Below, piece by piece: positions 20,759 through 29,992 of a stretch of 59,214 nucleotides of DNA. Source of the stretch: Pseudozyma flocculosa PF-1. Lineage: Eukaryota; Basidiomycota; Ustilaginomycetes; Ustilaginales; Ustilaginaceae. The notes beneath the pieces are model-generated. The model saw nothing but the letters and a program-made list of their open reading frames with translations, was not told where the DNA came from and searched no databases. A program made the translations under genes and the position numbers. Positions within the stretch are counted from its first letter, which is position 1. Each line of letters begins with the position of its first letter. The stretch spans positions 510,854-570,067 of the forward strand of contig NW_006920886.1 in NCBI RefSeq assembly GCF_000417875.1. The letters are read 5' to 3'.

Positions 20759-22063
20759 AGGACGTACGTGGGCGCCATGCCCGGCTCGATTGTGTCGTCG
20801 CTGCGCAAGGTGGGCGTGTCGGACCCCGTTATCCTACTCGACGAGGTTGACAAGCTGGGCAGCGGCAACGGCCTCCACGGCGACCCGATGGCGGCCATGC
20901 TCGAGGTGCTCGACCCGGAGCAGAACCACACCTTCAGCGATCACTACGTCAACGTGCCCATCGACCTGAGCCGCGTCCTGTTCATCGCCACGGCCAACAC
21001 GCTCGACACGATCTCGCCGCCGCTGCTCGACCGCACCGAGGTGATCCACATCTCGGGCTACACGCACGACGAAAAGACGGCCATCGCGCGCCAGTACCTG
21101 CTGCCCAAGCAGGTCAAGGCGCAGGGCCTGCAACCGGGCGACCTGGTCGTGTCGGACGAGGTGCTGCTCAAGATTGCCATGGGCTACACGCGCGAGGCCG
21201 GCGTGCGCACCCTCGAGCGCGAGGTGGGCGCCCTGGCGCGCGCCAAGGCCGTCGAGTACGCCCAGGCCAAAAAGGGCGCGCTGCGCGACGACGCGGGCAA
21301 CGCCGTCGCCTACGACCCCGTCGTCAAGGTCGAGCAGCTGGAAAAGTACTTGGGCCCCGAGACTTTCGAGCCCGAGGTGGCCGAGTCCGAGGCGCGGCGG
21401 CCGGGCGTGGCGACGGGCCTGGCCTACCAGGGCTCGGGATCGGGCGGCATCCTGCACATCGAGTCGGTGCTGCTGCCGCCGGGCAGCGGCAACCTCAAGC
21501 TGACGGGCTCGCTGGGCGACGTGATCCGCGAGTCGGCCGAGATTGCCATGTCGTGGGTGCGCGCCCACTCGTTCCAGCTGGGCATCGTCAAGACGCGCGA
21601 CTCGGAGTTCCCGCGCAACGACGTCCACCTCCACCTGCCCTCGGGCTCGATCCCAAAGGACGGGCCTTCGGCGGGCGTCGCCATGACGTGCGCGCTGGTG
21701 AGCCTGTTTACCAAGACGCCGCTCTCGCCCTACCTGGCCATGACGGGCGAGGTGACGCTGCGCGGCGTCGTGATGCCCGTCGGCGGCATACGCGAGAAGC
21801 TGACGGGCGCGTCGCGCGCCGGGATCCGCAAGGTGCTGCTGCCGCACCGCAACCGCAAGGACGTCGAGGCCGACCTGCCCAAAAAGGTGCGCGACGAGCT
21901 CGACATCCGCTACGTGCGCACCGTCTGGGAGGCCCTCGAGGCCGCGTTTGGCACGCGCCTGTTTGAGAATGCCGCCATGGCCCTCGAGGCCAGCGGCTAC
22001 AATGACGAGGGCATCCGCGAGGGCCGCCGCCTCATGAGCGAGATTGTCGACTCGCGCCTCTGA
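18514..22063 (+). CDS. Peroxisomal Lon protease (LONP2/Pln type), split by an assembly gap
   Basis: ATP-dependent serine protease that degrades damaged or unassembled matrix proteins. The N-terminal LON substrate-recognition domain starts at ATG 18514 (ACCATGA context; [18 protein letters not shown]) and has no mitochondrial presequence. The AAA+ module has Walker A GPPGTGKT and Walker [11 protein letters not shown]. The protease domain has the Ser in [11 protein letters not shown] and the Lys in [14 protein letters not shown]. Numbered on the gap-collapsed protein these are S1036 and K1079, 43 apart as in E. coli Lon (679/722). The last three residues are SRL, a good type-1 peroxisomal signal. 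The frame changes across the 37-N gap at 20402-20438. Merging the identical 12-bp flanks restores one frame of 1166 residues, longer than usual because of low-complexity insertions in the N-domain and before the AAA module. Confidence 0.93.
20402..20438. other. 37-N assembly gap inside the Lon gene
   Basis: The bases immediately before (20390-20401) and after (20439-20450) the gap are the same 12-mer, GTGCGGCCCCGA. Treating them as one copy removes 49 bases and moves the upstream Lon frame exactly into the downstream Lon frame. The gap therefore probably marks overlapping contig ends rather than missing sequence. Confidence 0.85.
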
Positions 22064-22535
22064 GCGCTCGCCGCGGGTGCTGCTGGGCGCAAGAGCGTGC
22101 CTCTGCCCTTCTAGCTCAGCGAGCGAGGCGAGCGAGGGAAAAGGACGCGAGTTGTCCCTGCACTTGTGAGTTGTGCTTCGCCGGTCGACTGGCGCCGCCC
22201 ATTCCCTGGCGGCCCGACCTGGCCTCACCGCCGACCCGATTCCTTTCCGACTTTCGTCCTCGTCCTCGTCCTCTCGTCTCCGTTCCCTCCCCTCTCCTGC
22301 TCTCTTGTTCCTCCTGTTGTTGTATTATCCCCTGCCTCCCGTCTCTTCCTCCAGCCTACCTCGAACCATTTTGAGCAACGTCCGCAGTGACCCGGAGGTC
22401 CGCCTGCCCGTCGACGAGGTAAGTGCGAAAGCATGGCATGCGTGCGGCATTGCATGGAAGGACGGGAGAAGAGTGACGAGACAGACGGGCGAGAGGGAGA
22501 GACTGACCGAAGACTGACAGACAAGGGGATGTCGA

Positions 22536-22580
<45 letters not shown>

Positions 22581-22603
22581 GAGAGAGTTGGGGCGAGGGG
22601 GCG
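22064..22603. other. Convergent Lon / VTC1 intergenic spacer
   Basis: It contains both 3' untranslated regions. The main feature is a long (GA)n tract next to the VTC1 stop codon. No gene recognised. Confidence 0.5.
22538..22576. repeat. (GA)n microsatellite, about 19 units
   Basis: An uninterrupted GA dinucleotide run 28 bases beyond the VTC1 stop codon. In the VTC1 transcript it would be read as (TC)n in the 3' untranslated region. Confidence 0.9.
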
Positions 22604-23476
22604 TCATGCGTTGAAGCGGAGGATGAAGTTGACCAGGACGGCGATGAGGAGCATGACGGAGAGCATCGTCGGACCTGTCGGGCAGACGGTGAGTGGGACG
22701 GCGCCATCGTCCGGGCGGGCCAGAGGAAAGGAAGAGGGTTAGTCTCGAACCTAACTTCGATCCTCGATCCTCGATCCCGACCTCGATTCTCGGGGGACGA
22801 GGTACGTACCGAGACGGTCATCGTATGGTCCCGAGCCGCGGTTGCGGATGGCCTTTGCACGCCAGTGATATGTGACGAGGGCGTAGACCATGATCGCCAT
22901 GGCTAGTCGGTGCGACGAGCAAAGAGGTGAGTGGTGGTGGTGGTGGTGGTGTTGGTAGAGTTCAGCAATCGATCCGTAGAGGAAGGTGGCATCCTCGGCG
23001 CCCTCCTCTGACCGTCGTCCCCAGCCAGGTCGAGCAGCAAGCAGCAGCAGCAGCGACCATCGACTCGAGGACGCCCGAGGCAGAGGGACACCGAGAGTGG
23101 GCAGAAACTCGACTCGACTCACCGACAAAGGAAAACATGGCGGCGCTGATCCTGCCGATCTTGTCGCCAAAGTTGAGCAGGCCGGCCGCGAGGGCCGAGA
23201 GGGTCACTGTGAAGTTGAGCCATGAAAGGACTGTTGGAGGGGCGCAACGACGTCGGTCCATAGGAGAGAGAGAGAGAGATGGATGAGTCAGTGGTGCGGC
23301 CCGCGGGTGTCGGTCGTCTGGTCGAGGCCATTGTTGGCGGTGGCCAGGCGTCGCCGTCGCCGTCAGGTTCAAGACGCACAGGTTCGCTCGTTTGCAAAGA
23401 AGACCTTGGGCTCGACGCGGACGGGCAGCGCGATGCGCTTTCCCGCCGTCCGCTGGAGGAGTGGCTGCGTCGACAT
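22604..23476 (-). CDS. VTC1: Vacuolar transporter chaperone subunit 1 (VTC1), four exons
   Basis: Small membrane subunit of the VTC polyphosphate polymerase complex, which makes polyphosphate from ATP and moves it into the vacuole. Exons on the minus strand: 23476-23380, 23230-23123, 22902-22810 and 22674-22604 (stop TGA), together 122 residues; yeast Vtc1 has 129. All junctions are GT..AG and keep frame. The N-terminus [18 protein letters not shown], the [19 protein letters not shown] signature of the DUF202/VTC1 fold, the second helix [20 protein letters not shown], the loop [21 protein letters not shown] and the third helix ending NFILRFNA are diagnostic. Three transmembrane helices are expected. 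The start is in good context (CACCATGTC). A (CAG)14 tract lies about 310 bases upstream. The SPX-containing subunits (Vtc2-4) are not in this window. Confidence 0.96.
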
Positions 23477-23786
23477 GGTGGGCGGGCGGGCGCCGTGGCT
23501 AGTGCGCTGCGAGTCGGGTGGAGGGATGGCAGGAAAGGAGTGGGCGACGGCGGGCAAGACGAGGCAGTGGCGGTGTTGGTGGTGCTGGCGGCGGCGGGGA
23601 TGCGGATGCTGATGCAGGGTGCGGATAGGGTGTTGGGTCGTGTCAGCCTGTCGAGGTGGTAGGAAGGCGGGGACCGGAAAGGAGTGGTGATGGTGGTGGT
23701 GGAGGGGGATGGGGCAGCAAGGCAAGGCAAGGAAGAAAAGTTGAGATGCAGCTAGAGGGGAACGACGGGCGGGTTCGGTCATCCAC

Positions 23787-23787
<1 letters not shown>

Positions 23788-23829
<42 letters not shown>
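23788..23829. repeat. (CAG)14 triplet repeat upstream of VTC1
   Basis: Fourteen perfect CAG units on the plus strand, hence CTG in the VTC1 transcript direction, 312-354 bases upstream of the VTC1 ATG. This is probably promoter or 5' untranslated region; it is not in an accepted coding frame. Confidence 0.95.
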
Positions 23830-23832
<3 letters not shown>

Positions 23833-24761
23833 TCCGGCAGCCAGGCCAACGGTGCGGTGGTAGCGGTACCTCCTCGCGCCCTCTGACGACGGCGTAACAA
23901 GCAAGCAGTCGGGTCAGCCAGACCAAGGAACGGGTGGACCTCTCCGCCCTCGACTGCTACCGGCCTCTGCCTTCTGCCTTTTGTCCGCCTAGCCTTGCGG
24001 GCGCCAGCCAGCCAGCCAGCAGGCAGGGAGCAGCGATGGGCGCAAGCAGGCTAGACGACGGCCACCATGAACTGGACCATCACCATCGCCACCACCCTAC
24101 CATCATCTCGACGAAAACCGAGCGAGCTTGATCTCTATCTGGTGACAGCAGTCCGTCTTGCCCATCTCGTCCCGGCGCGGGCTGGATCGAGATCCAGGGC
24201 CGCAAGCAAGCTCAGACACACATGCAAGCAAGCCGCCGCACCAGAGCGAAGGGCGCAGGGCCTGTCGGGTCTGGCCTGTCCTGGCCAGGCAGGTTGCGCG
24301 TGCCTCGACCTAGCTTGGACTCACAGCTCTCTGACGACGTGGGGTGGGGCCAGCAGCAGGCTGGCAGGCTAGGGGGGCGGCTTCTCGACGGTCAGGCAGG
24401 CAGGCCCTGGCTGGCCCGACCATCGAAATCGAGTCGAGTCGAGTCTAATTCCACGCACCAAGCTGCAGCGCGCATCCCTCGCCGGGCCAGGCCAGGCCAG
24501 GCCAGGCCTCCAGGGCCCAAGCTAGGCTCAGCTTGGGCCCTTGGCGGGTTCCCCTCTCGACCCTGGCCAGGCGAGGCGAAGGCTTCTTCCGGAAAACGAC
24601 GAGGTTCGGGCGGCCCGACCACCCAACCAGCTCGCCACCCGCCGGTGCCATGTCGTCGCAGCGCATCGAATCGAAGGCTATCATCGCAAGTCTTGACGAA
24701 CCGGTGAGGCTCGACACCACCTAGCATGCGACGCTGACTTCGTCAAGGCAGCGGGCAGCGG

Positions 24762-24784
24762 CGACGACGACGACGACGACGACG
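24762..24784. repeat. (GAC)n triplet repeat
   Basis: Seven to eight GAC units in non-coding DNA. Confidence 0.8.
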
Positions 24785-25783
24785 AGCGCCAGGCCAGGCT
24801 GGCAGGCCCAAATTCCAAATTCAGGCCCGCAACCAGAGCCTGGCTTTGCCTGGCCAGGCCAGGCCTTGCCTGCAATGCGCCAGGCGGGCGGCCAATCCTC
24901 AATCTGCGCTTTCGCACGTGCGCACCCCCCCGCTGCCCCCTTCTCGCTGGCTGGCTGGCTGGCGGGCTGGGCCCCGCTCCATCCCGCCCGCCCCCAAACC
25001 CGGCAACGGCGACGCCGACTTGGGCACCGCAAGTCCGCAACCCGCCGCTTGGTCGCCATCGCTTCCCGTCGTCGTCGCCGTCGTCGTCTCCGGCCATGCC
25101 CTGGTCCCGTCCGGCTTTGGCCCGCCGATACCGTGCCGACCGACCGGTCGTCCGTGCGATAGGCGCGGGCAGCCAGCCCCGACACTCATCCGCCGGACAA
25201 GCCTGCCACATCGATGCGTGCGAGCCCCTGATACCGCCGGCACCGAGCTTCGTTCATGGTCGCGTGAGCCGCCCCTCTCTCTATCGGCGGGCTGCTGCTC
25301 ACCCATCAGCTCCCGACGTCACAATCTTTTCGCCACCTTGAGAGCAGGCGGTCTGTGTCCGTCCTCCTTCTTGGTACTCCGGGTCGCTTCGAGCCGGGCT
25401 CTCACTCACGTCGAGGGCCGTCTGGACTGCGACTGTCCTCTCGACGACGACGACAACGATCAGGTCCGCAGTTTACGCGACCACACGCACCGCTATGCCG
25501 GGCTGGCCTGGTCGGCTCTCGTCCGTCCAGATCAGGCCAGCCCAGGCCACTCCGATCGATGCACGGTGGCTCTAAAAGTCTGCGTTTGGGTCGTCTGTTG
25601 TTACAAAAGAGGTGGTGCCGTCTCGATGAGGGAGGGGGCAGGTCGCTCTGCTGACTCGCCGCTGAGCGGCCTTCTCAACTTCTTCTGCTGTCGAACAGCC
25701 AAGGAGCAGAAAGGCCTCGAGCGAAGGCTCCTGTTGCGCTGCGCGTGGGCCAGGGGCGAGTGGCAACACCGAGCTCGGCGCCC

Positions 25784-26188
25784 TCATACCCGTCGTGCCG
25801 GCTCGTGCTTGGGGTCGTTGGTGACCGGGTTGGGATCCTGGTAGCCGATGGCCGGCGGGCCTACTGCAGCATGGATCTGTTAGGAACGGCGTTGTAGCAG
25901 CCGGGAGAATAGCGGGGTCAGCAACCGCCTCGTGGAGAGGGTGAGCGCACCGGTCCTGCCCTTGACTCACAGCGCGATCGTCTCTCCTGCTCTTCCACAC
26001 GGCGGCAGTGAGCCAGAGACCCCAGATCTGTCCAACAAGCAAGCCAGAGACAGGGAAGAAGGTCAGCTCCAGCTCTATGCAGAACCACACAAGTCTGTCG
26101 CCGCCACTGCCGCCTCTTGGCTACTCACACCGAGGCCAGCGAGGCCCGTGACGGTCGCTCGGTGGGCGAGGTCGACAAACTTCTGCAT
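25784..26188 (-). CDS. COX14: COX14-like cytochrome c oxidase assembly protein, three exons
   Basis: A very short gene found by reading splice sites. Minus-strand exons 26188-26129, 26027-25971 and 25876-25784 (TGA) give 69 residues. Every exon has a whole number of codons, and donors GTGAGT and acceptors CAG fit. The protein begins MQKFVDLAHRATVTGLAG, continues into one hydrophobic helix (GLGIWGLWLTAAVW) and ends with a basic stop-transfer (KSRRDD) and a hydrophilic tail. The pattern of a short amphipathic helix with an H-R/A-T-V core, then a single membrane span, matches fungal Cox14, an inner-membrane factor that binds Mss51 and newly made Cox1 during complex IV assembly. Yeast Cox14 is 70 residues. 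The assignment rests on size, topology and the HRxTV motif recalled from memory. It is head-to-head with the Dabb gene, 416 bases apart. Confidence 0.7.
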
Positions 26189-26604
26189 CGTTGCGCGCGG
26201 TCTACGGTCGGGCGTCTCGGCGATGTCGAAGGTTCAGTTGAGTGGAAGAGATCGAGGCGGCTTCGGAAGAGCTTGCGGTGCGTTTTGTCGTCGTCGTCGT
26301 CGTCGTCGAGCAGGAGAGCAAGGTGGCTCGAGTGGTGGGTCGATCCGTAAGCAAAAAAGTCGGGGCGGCGGGTGGAGGTGGTTCTGGTTCGGCTCCGAGG
26401 CGCCCGCTCGAGCCGGCTCGTCTCCCCCACACTCTTGTGGAGGCACGCCTCTGGCCTGGCCTGGCCCGTCCGCCCGGCTCGGCGACGACGTCTTCCGGCG
26501 GCCGCATCGAACCTCGGCTTGCTCGGTCGTCTCCACCACCTCCTCTCATCCCTCCCTCCGGAAAAGCCTCTCGGATACCCCACCCGCTCTACCGCTCGCC
26601 CAAC
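26189..26604. promoter_or_regulatory. Bidirectional promoter region, COX14-like / Dabb genes
   Basis: Only 416 bases separate the two start codons of divergently transcribed genes. The segment contains a (GTC)7 run at about 26287-26307. No clear TATA box is visible. Shared promoter use is inferred from spacing. Confidence 0.45.
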
Positions 26605-27251
26605 ATGCCCATCGTCCACATCGTGCTCGTCAAGGTCAAGGACGCCGTCCTCAACAATGGCTTCGAGGAGTTCAAGGACAAGTGCAGCCAGCTCAAAAAC
26701 GTGCCCGTCGCCGCCCAGAAGCTCCAGGACCACAAGTGGGGCCCGCCCGCCTACCCCGGCCGCACTCAGGGCTACAACTGGGGTGAGTCTGCGACTGTGG
26801 ATGCTGGGAATGAGTGTCCAAGCTCGCGAAAGGCTGACCTGTTCGAGATATCCTTCCCCGGCTTGCTGCTGCGCCGGTCTCGCCCGCTTACTGCCAGGCC
26901 TCTACTCGCTCTTTGCGACGAGGGAGGACTACGAGGTCTACCGCGACGATGAGGAGCACAAAAAGTCAGTATTAGTGTGCAGAGGGGGTCCGTAGCCGAC
27001 CCGACTGTCCCAGGGCCTCTCCGAGCTGACTTGATCCTCAACGCGCTCCCTGCCTTGCCTCGACCCGCCCCGCGCCGCAGCTTCTCCAAGACCGTCATCC
27101 TGCCCAATGCCGATGGTGAGCAGGCACTGCATGCGCTCGGGTCCGAATGCTTCACCTGGGCATATCGCTGATCGTCCCTTCGCTCCACTCCACTATCCTT
27201 CGCCCCCTGCTTCGCACCGCAGAGGTGCTGGCGTACGACTTTGAGATCTGA
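26605..27251 (+). CDS. Stress-responsive A/B barrel (Dabb) domain protein, four exons
   Basis: Exons 26605-26782, 26898-26964, 27081-27115 and 27223-27251 (TGA) give 102 residues. The splice phases agree: G|GC, AA|C and G|AG complete codons across the three junctions. The N-terminus MPIVHIVLVKVKDAV and the C-terminus EVLAYDFEI form the paired beta-strands of the dimeric ferredoxin-like Dabb fold. The middle carries the helix FEEFKDKCSQLKNVPVAAQK and a GLYSLFATREDYEVYRDDEEHK segment typical of the family. Such proteins are cytosolic, 100-110 residues long and often stress-induced; their ligands are usually unknown, and no enzymatic activity can be assigned here. The start is in good context (CAACATGC). 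The promoter appears shared with the COX14-like gene. Confidence 0.88.
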
Positions 27252-28621
27252 GAGCCCCTTGACGTCGTTCTGGTATGTCGACCGCAAGGCGGCCCCCGGT
27301 CTGTATCCACACCTTGAACACGACATATAGATGCCAATCAACCACTCGATGCTGCTGATATGACCGCAGGAGTGCGACAGGGCCGCGAACCGGAAGGCGG
27401 GCCGACCCGCGCCTCGCTCCGAGCCACCGGGCTGCGGCTTCCTCGATGGCTCGCCACCAATCCGAATCCTTGCTGACAGAAAGCGATGCCCTACCATCGT
27501 TGGAGCGGACCGCCCTCGGTGAATCGTCGGTCCCGTGTCGCGTCCCCCGCCCCGTTCTGGCCAAAACCTTAATCATGACAGCCGACCGGAGGCGCGGTAC
27601 CGACCCACGGAGCCAGCCAAGCGCGGATCGTCCCCGTTTCGGCCCGGTCGCGTCGGGCATGGCTCTCTGTTGCCACGGTCGCGCCGGACGAACCGCAGGC
27701 AGGGGCCTTGGGGTATGGAGAAGGGGCGGAAGACCGGTTGGCAGGCAGCAAGAAGAAGCAAGCAGGCAGGCTTGCGGGCCAGCCCGAGTGGGCTGCATTA
27801 AAGGTGACGTCCGTTGCGGAAATGCAGGCGCGGCTAAAGCACCCGCGCCGTAGCGTCTGCCCTGGGGGCCTGATTCTCCTGCCCTGCCCTGTCTTGCCCC
27901 CGTGCCCGGCTCTTCCTTCAGCTCGACGACGACCATCATGCATCGATATGGCCTTGCACGGCGGGTGCTCCCGTCGTCGTACGTTGTTCTGGCCCGTACG
28001 TGGATGCGTCACAGGGCTCGGTGTCGGAGCGGCCGCAGGGGCGCACGGTGAGTACCCTCGATTTTCGTCGCGTTGAGGCCTTCGTATGCGCCACCGGCCG
28101 CAGAGGTGCTGTTCGATGCCGTGGATGACCTCTGCCGGCCCCACACCATGCATGGGAAACGCAGCGCCATCGATGCAGCGATCCAGGTCCCCCGGCTTCG
28201 GGGCCCACGGGGCGGGTAGAACTGAACTGGAAACCTCATGCACGAGCTAGGCGCATAACGCCGGCGACGGAAGGCGACGAGGCTGCGCTGCACCTTCCTC
28301 CGCAGCGTCGTGGACAGGTAAGGCGAGTACGTACAGGCAGGCAGGCGGACCGGCAAGCAAGCATGACCTTCGTCAACCGCTCCGCCGTTGGTCCCGCCCA
28401 CTCGACGCTCTCTCGCAGCAAAGGGGCCTTTCGGAACCTCCCCGAGGTCGCCCTCGCCCAGCCGAACCCAGCTCGCCCTTTCCGATGGCACATCACCTCG
28501 TTGTCACGAACGCTGGCTTCCCGGCTCGCGACTTCGAGGGCGGTCGGTCGGGCGTAGCCACGGCGAGCTGCGCAGGTCGGTAAGTCCTATCTCCGGGACG
28601 ATCCCTGGCTCGTGAAACCAG

Positions 28622-28655
28622 CGCACAGCACCCGCACAGCACCCGCACAGCACCC
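28622..28655. repeat. 11-bp tandem repeat (CACAGCACCCG)3
   Basis: Three successive copies, the last diverging after CACAGCACCC, in non-coding DNA. Confidence 0.7.
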
Positions 28656-29721
28656 CAACCGGTGAAACCGACCCCATATGCGATAGGGCTACTCTGGCGA
28701 AACCGAACCCACCCGCGACGGAGCTGCGGCCGTCAACGAGCATCCGGCGAGCTCGGACGTGCTGGATGTTTGATTGCCATCGGCGGGTTGGAAATCGCCC
28801 TCATCCGACCAGAACGAGTACGTCCAGGCCAATGCTCCGGCATGCACGGCGGGGCGTCGACGACCATGCATCGATCCATAGCCCTGCGTCGTCACCGTCG
28901 TCGTCGGCGTCACCGTCTTCGACGCTCTAGCCTTCGGTTTTGCCGTGTCGCCCGCCCACGAGGGGAGCTAGAACTTGCTTTAACCGCACCGTTGTCACGA
29001 ACCCTCGTACGTCAAGCGGCAGAAGAAAGCCAGCGGGTCCATCGGCCAGGCTCACGACCACGGTCTCGCCTGTCGTCTGGGCTGAGACGTCGAGCGACCT
29101 CCGCCATTCGTAGCCTCGAAGCTAGAAGGACGGACTCCTCGGGCGATGGCCCCGATAACCCAGGCGCAAGCAAGACGAGGGGCACAGCCCGCCCCGGTGT
29201 TGTTCACCCCGCCGTCCGCCAGAGGATCCTGGCGATGGCCAGCGAGGGACGGTGAGCAGGGGCTGACGCTGCCCCGGACGGGCGAAGGGCAAGCAATCGC
29301 ACCGACCGCCTTGGGTTACGCCGGCCGAGTGGCGAGCCAAGGCCGCTCGATGCTTTGCGGCAGGACGCTCGACAGCCAGATGCGGGGCACGGTGGGGGGC
29401 TGAACTCGGTCGTCTTTCCCGCTATCCACCCGTCGCTCTGGACGCAACCCCGCCATCCACGCGCGCCTCGCGCCTCGCGGACCTGCCCTCGCTAGCTGCA
29501 CCACCCTCGTCGCCGTTTCGTCTGCGGTTCGCTCTTTCGCCCAGGCTCTTGCACCGCACCCCAAAGCCAGGCCGCCTCACAGCTTTCGCCTCTACCGTCG
29601 GTCATCGAGACTCGCCTCTGCCTTGCACCGCCACGCACCAGACGGTCTTGCCACAGCGCAACTCCCTCGATCTTCCTCTGCCTCGATGTCGGCTGGTCCG
29701 TCGCTCCCTTGGGCTTGGACT

Positions 29722-29728
29722 CTATATA
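29722..29728 (+). promoter_or_regulatory. Possible TATA box (TATATAG) of the zinc-cluster gene
   Basis: A clean TATATA core in GC-rich DNA, about 270 bases upstream of the ATG at 29993. Confidence 0.35.
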
Positions 29729-29992
29729 GACGGCAGAGGCTCCCTCGGGACTCGTCCGCTTGCCAACCCCTCCGCGCCACAGTCCGGCTCGGCCCTAAAT
29801 CTTTCTGGCTTCGACTGAGAGGCGCGTTCCGCATCGCTCGCCTTGGTGTGGCCAGCTTCCGGGACGATAGTCGAGCCGGCCTGCCGACGCATGTCGACCT
29901 GCTGCTCGTCAGGCATACGACAGTCCAACGCCTCCGGCTATCCGTCCGGCGCACGCCAGCCTGGCTTCCTACCTAGACGCGCCTAGACGACG

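Larger units (their letters stand above)
23477..25783. other. Intergenic region between VTC1 5' end and COX14-like 3' end
   Basis: Gene-free by inspection. It contains the CAG repeat of the VTC1 leader, dense GGCCAGGC tracts (24280-24300, 24485-24510, 24840-24870), short repeats such as GAGTC and TGGCTGGC, and a (GAC)n run near 24762-24784. The frames present are low-complexity shadows. Confidence 0.5.
27252..29992. other. Intergenic region, Dabb 3' end to zinc-cluster factor 5' end
   Basis: 2.7 kb with no convincing gene. It includes a threefold GCACCCGCACA repeat (about 28622-28655) and a TATATA motif at 29722. The long frames in it have low-complexity Arg/Pro/Ser composition. Confidence 0.5.

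Noticed and set aside
18514..22063. Mitochondrial Lon (PIM1) as the identity
   Set aside because: The N-terminus lacks a presequence and resembles LONP2, and the C-terminus is SRL.
20834..22228. 464-codon antisense frame over Lon
   Set aside because: Shadow of the strongly conserved Lon frame on the other strand.
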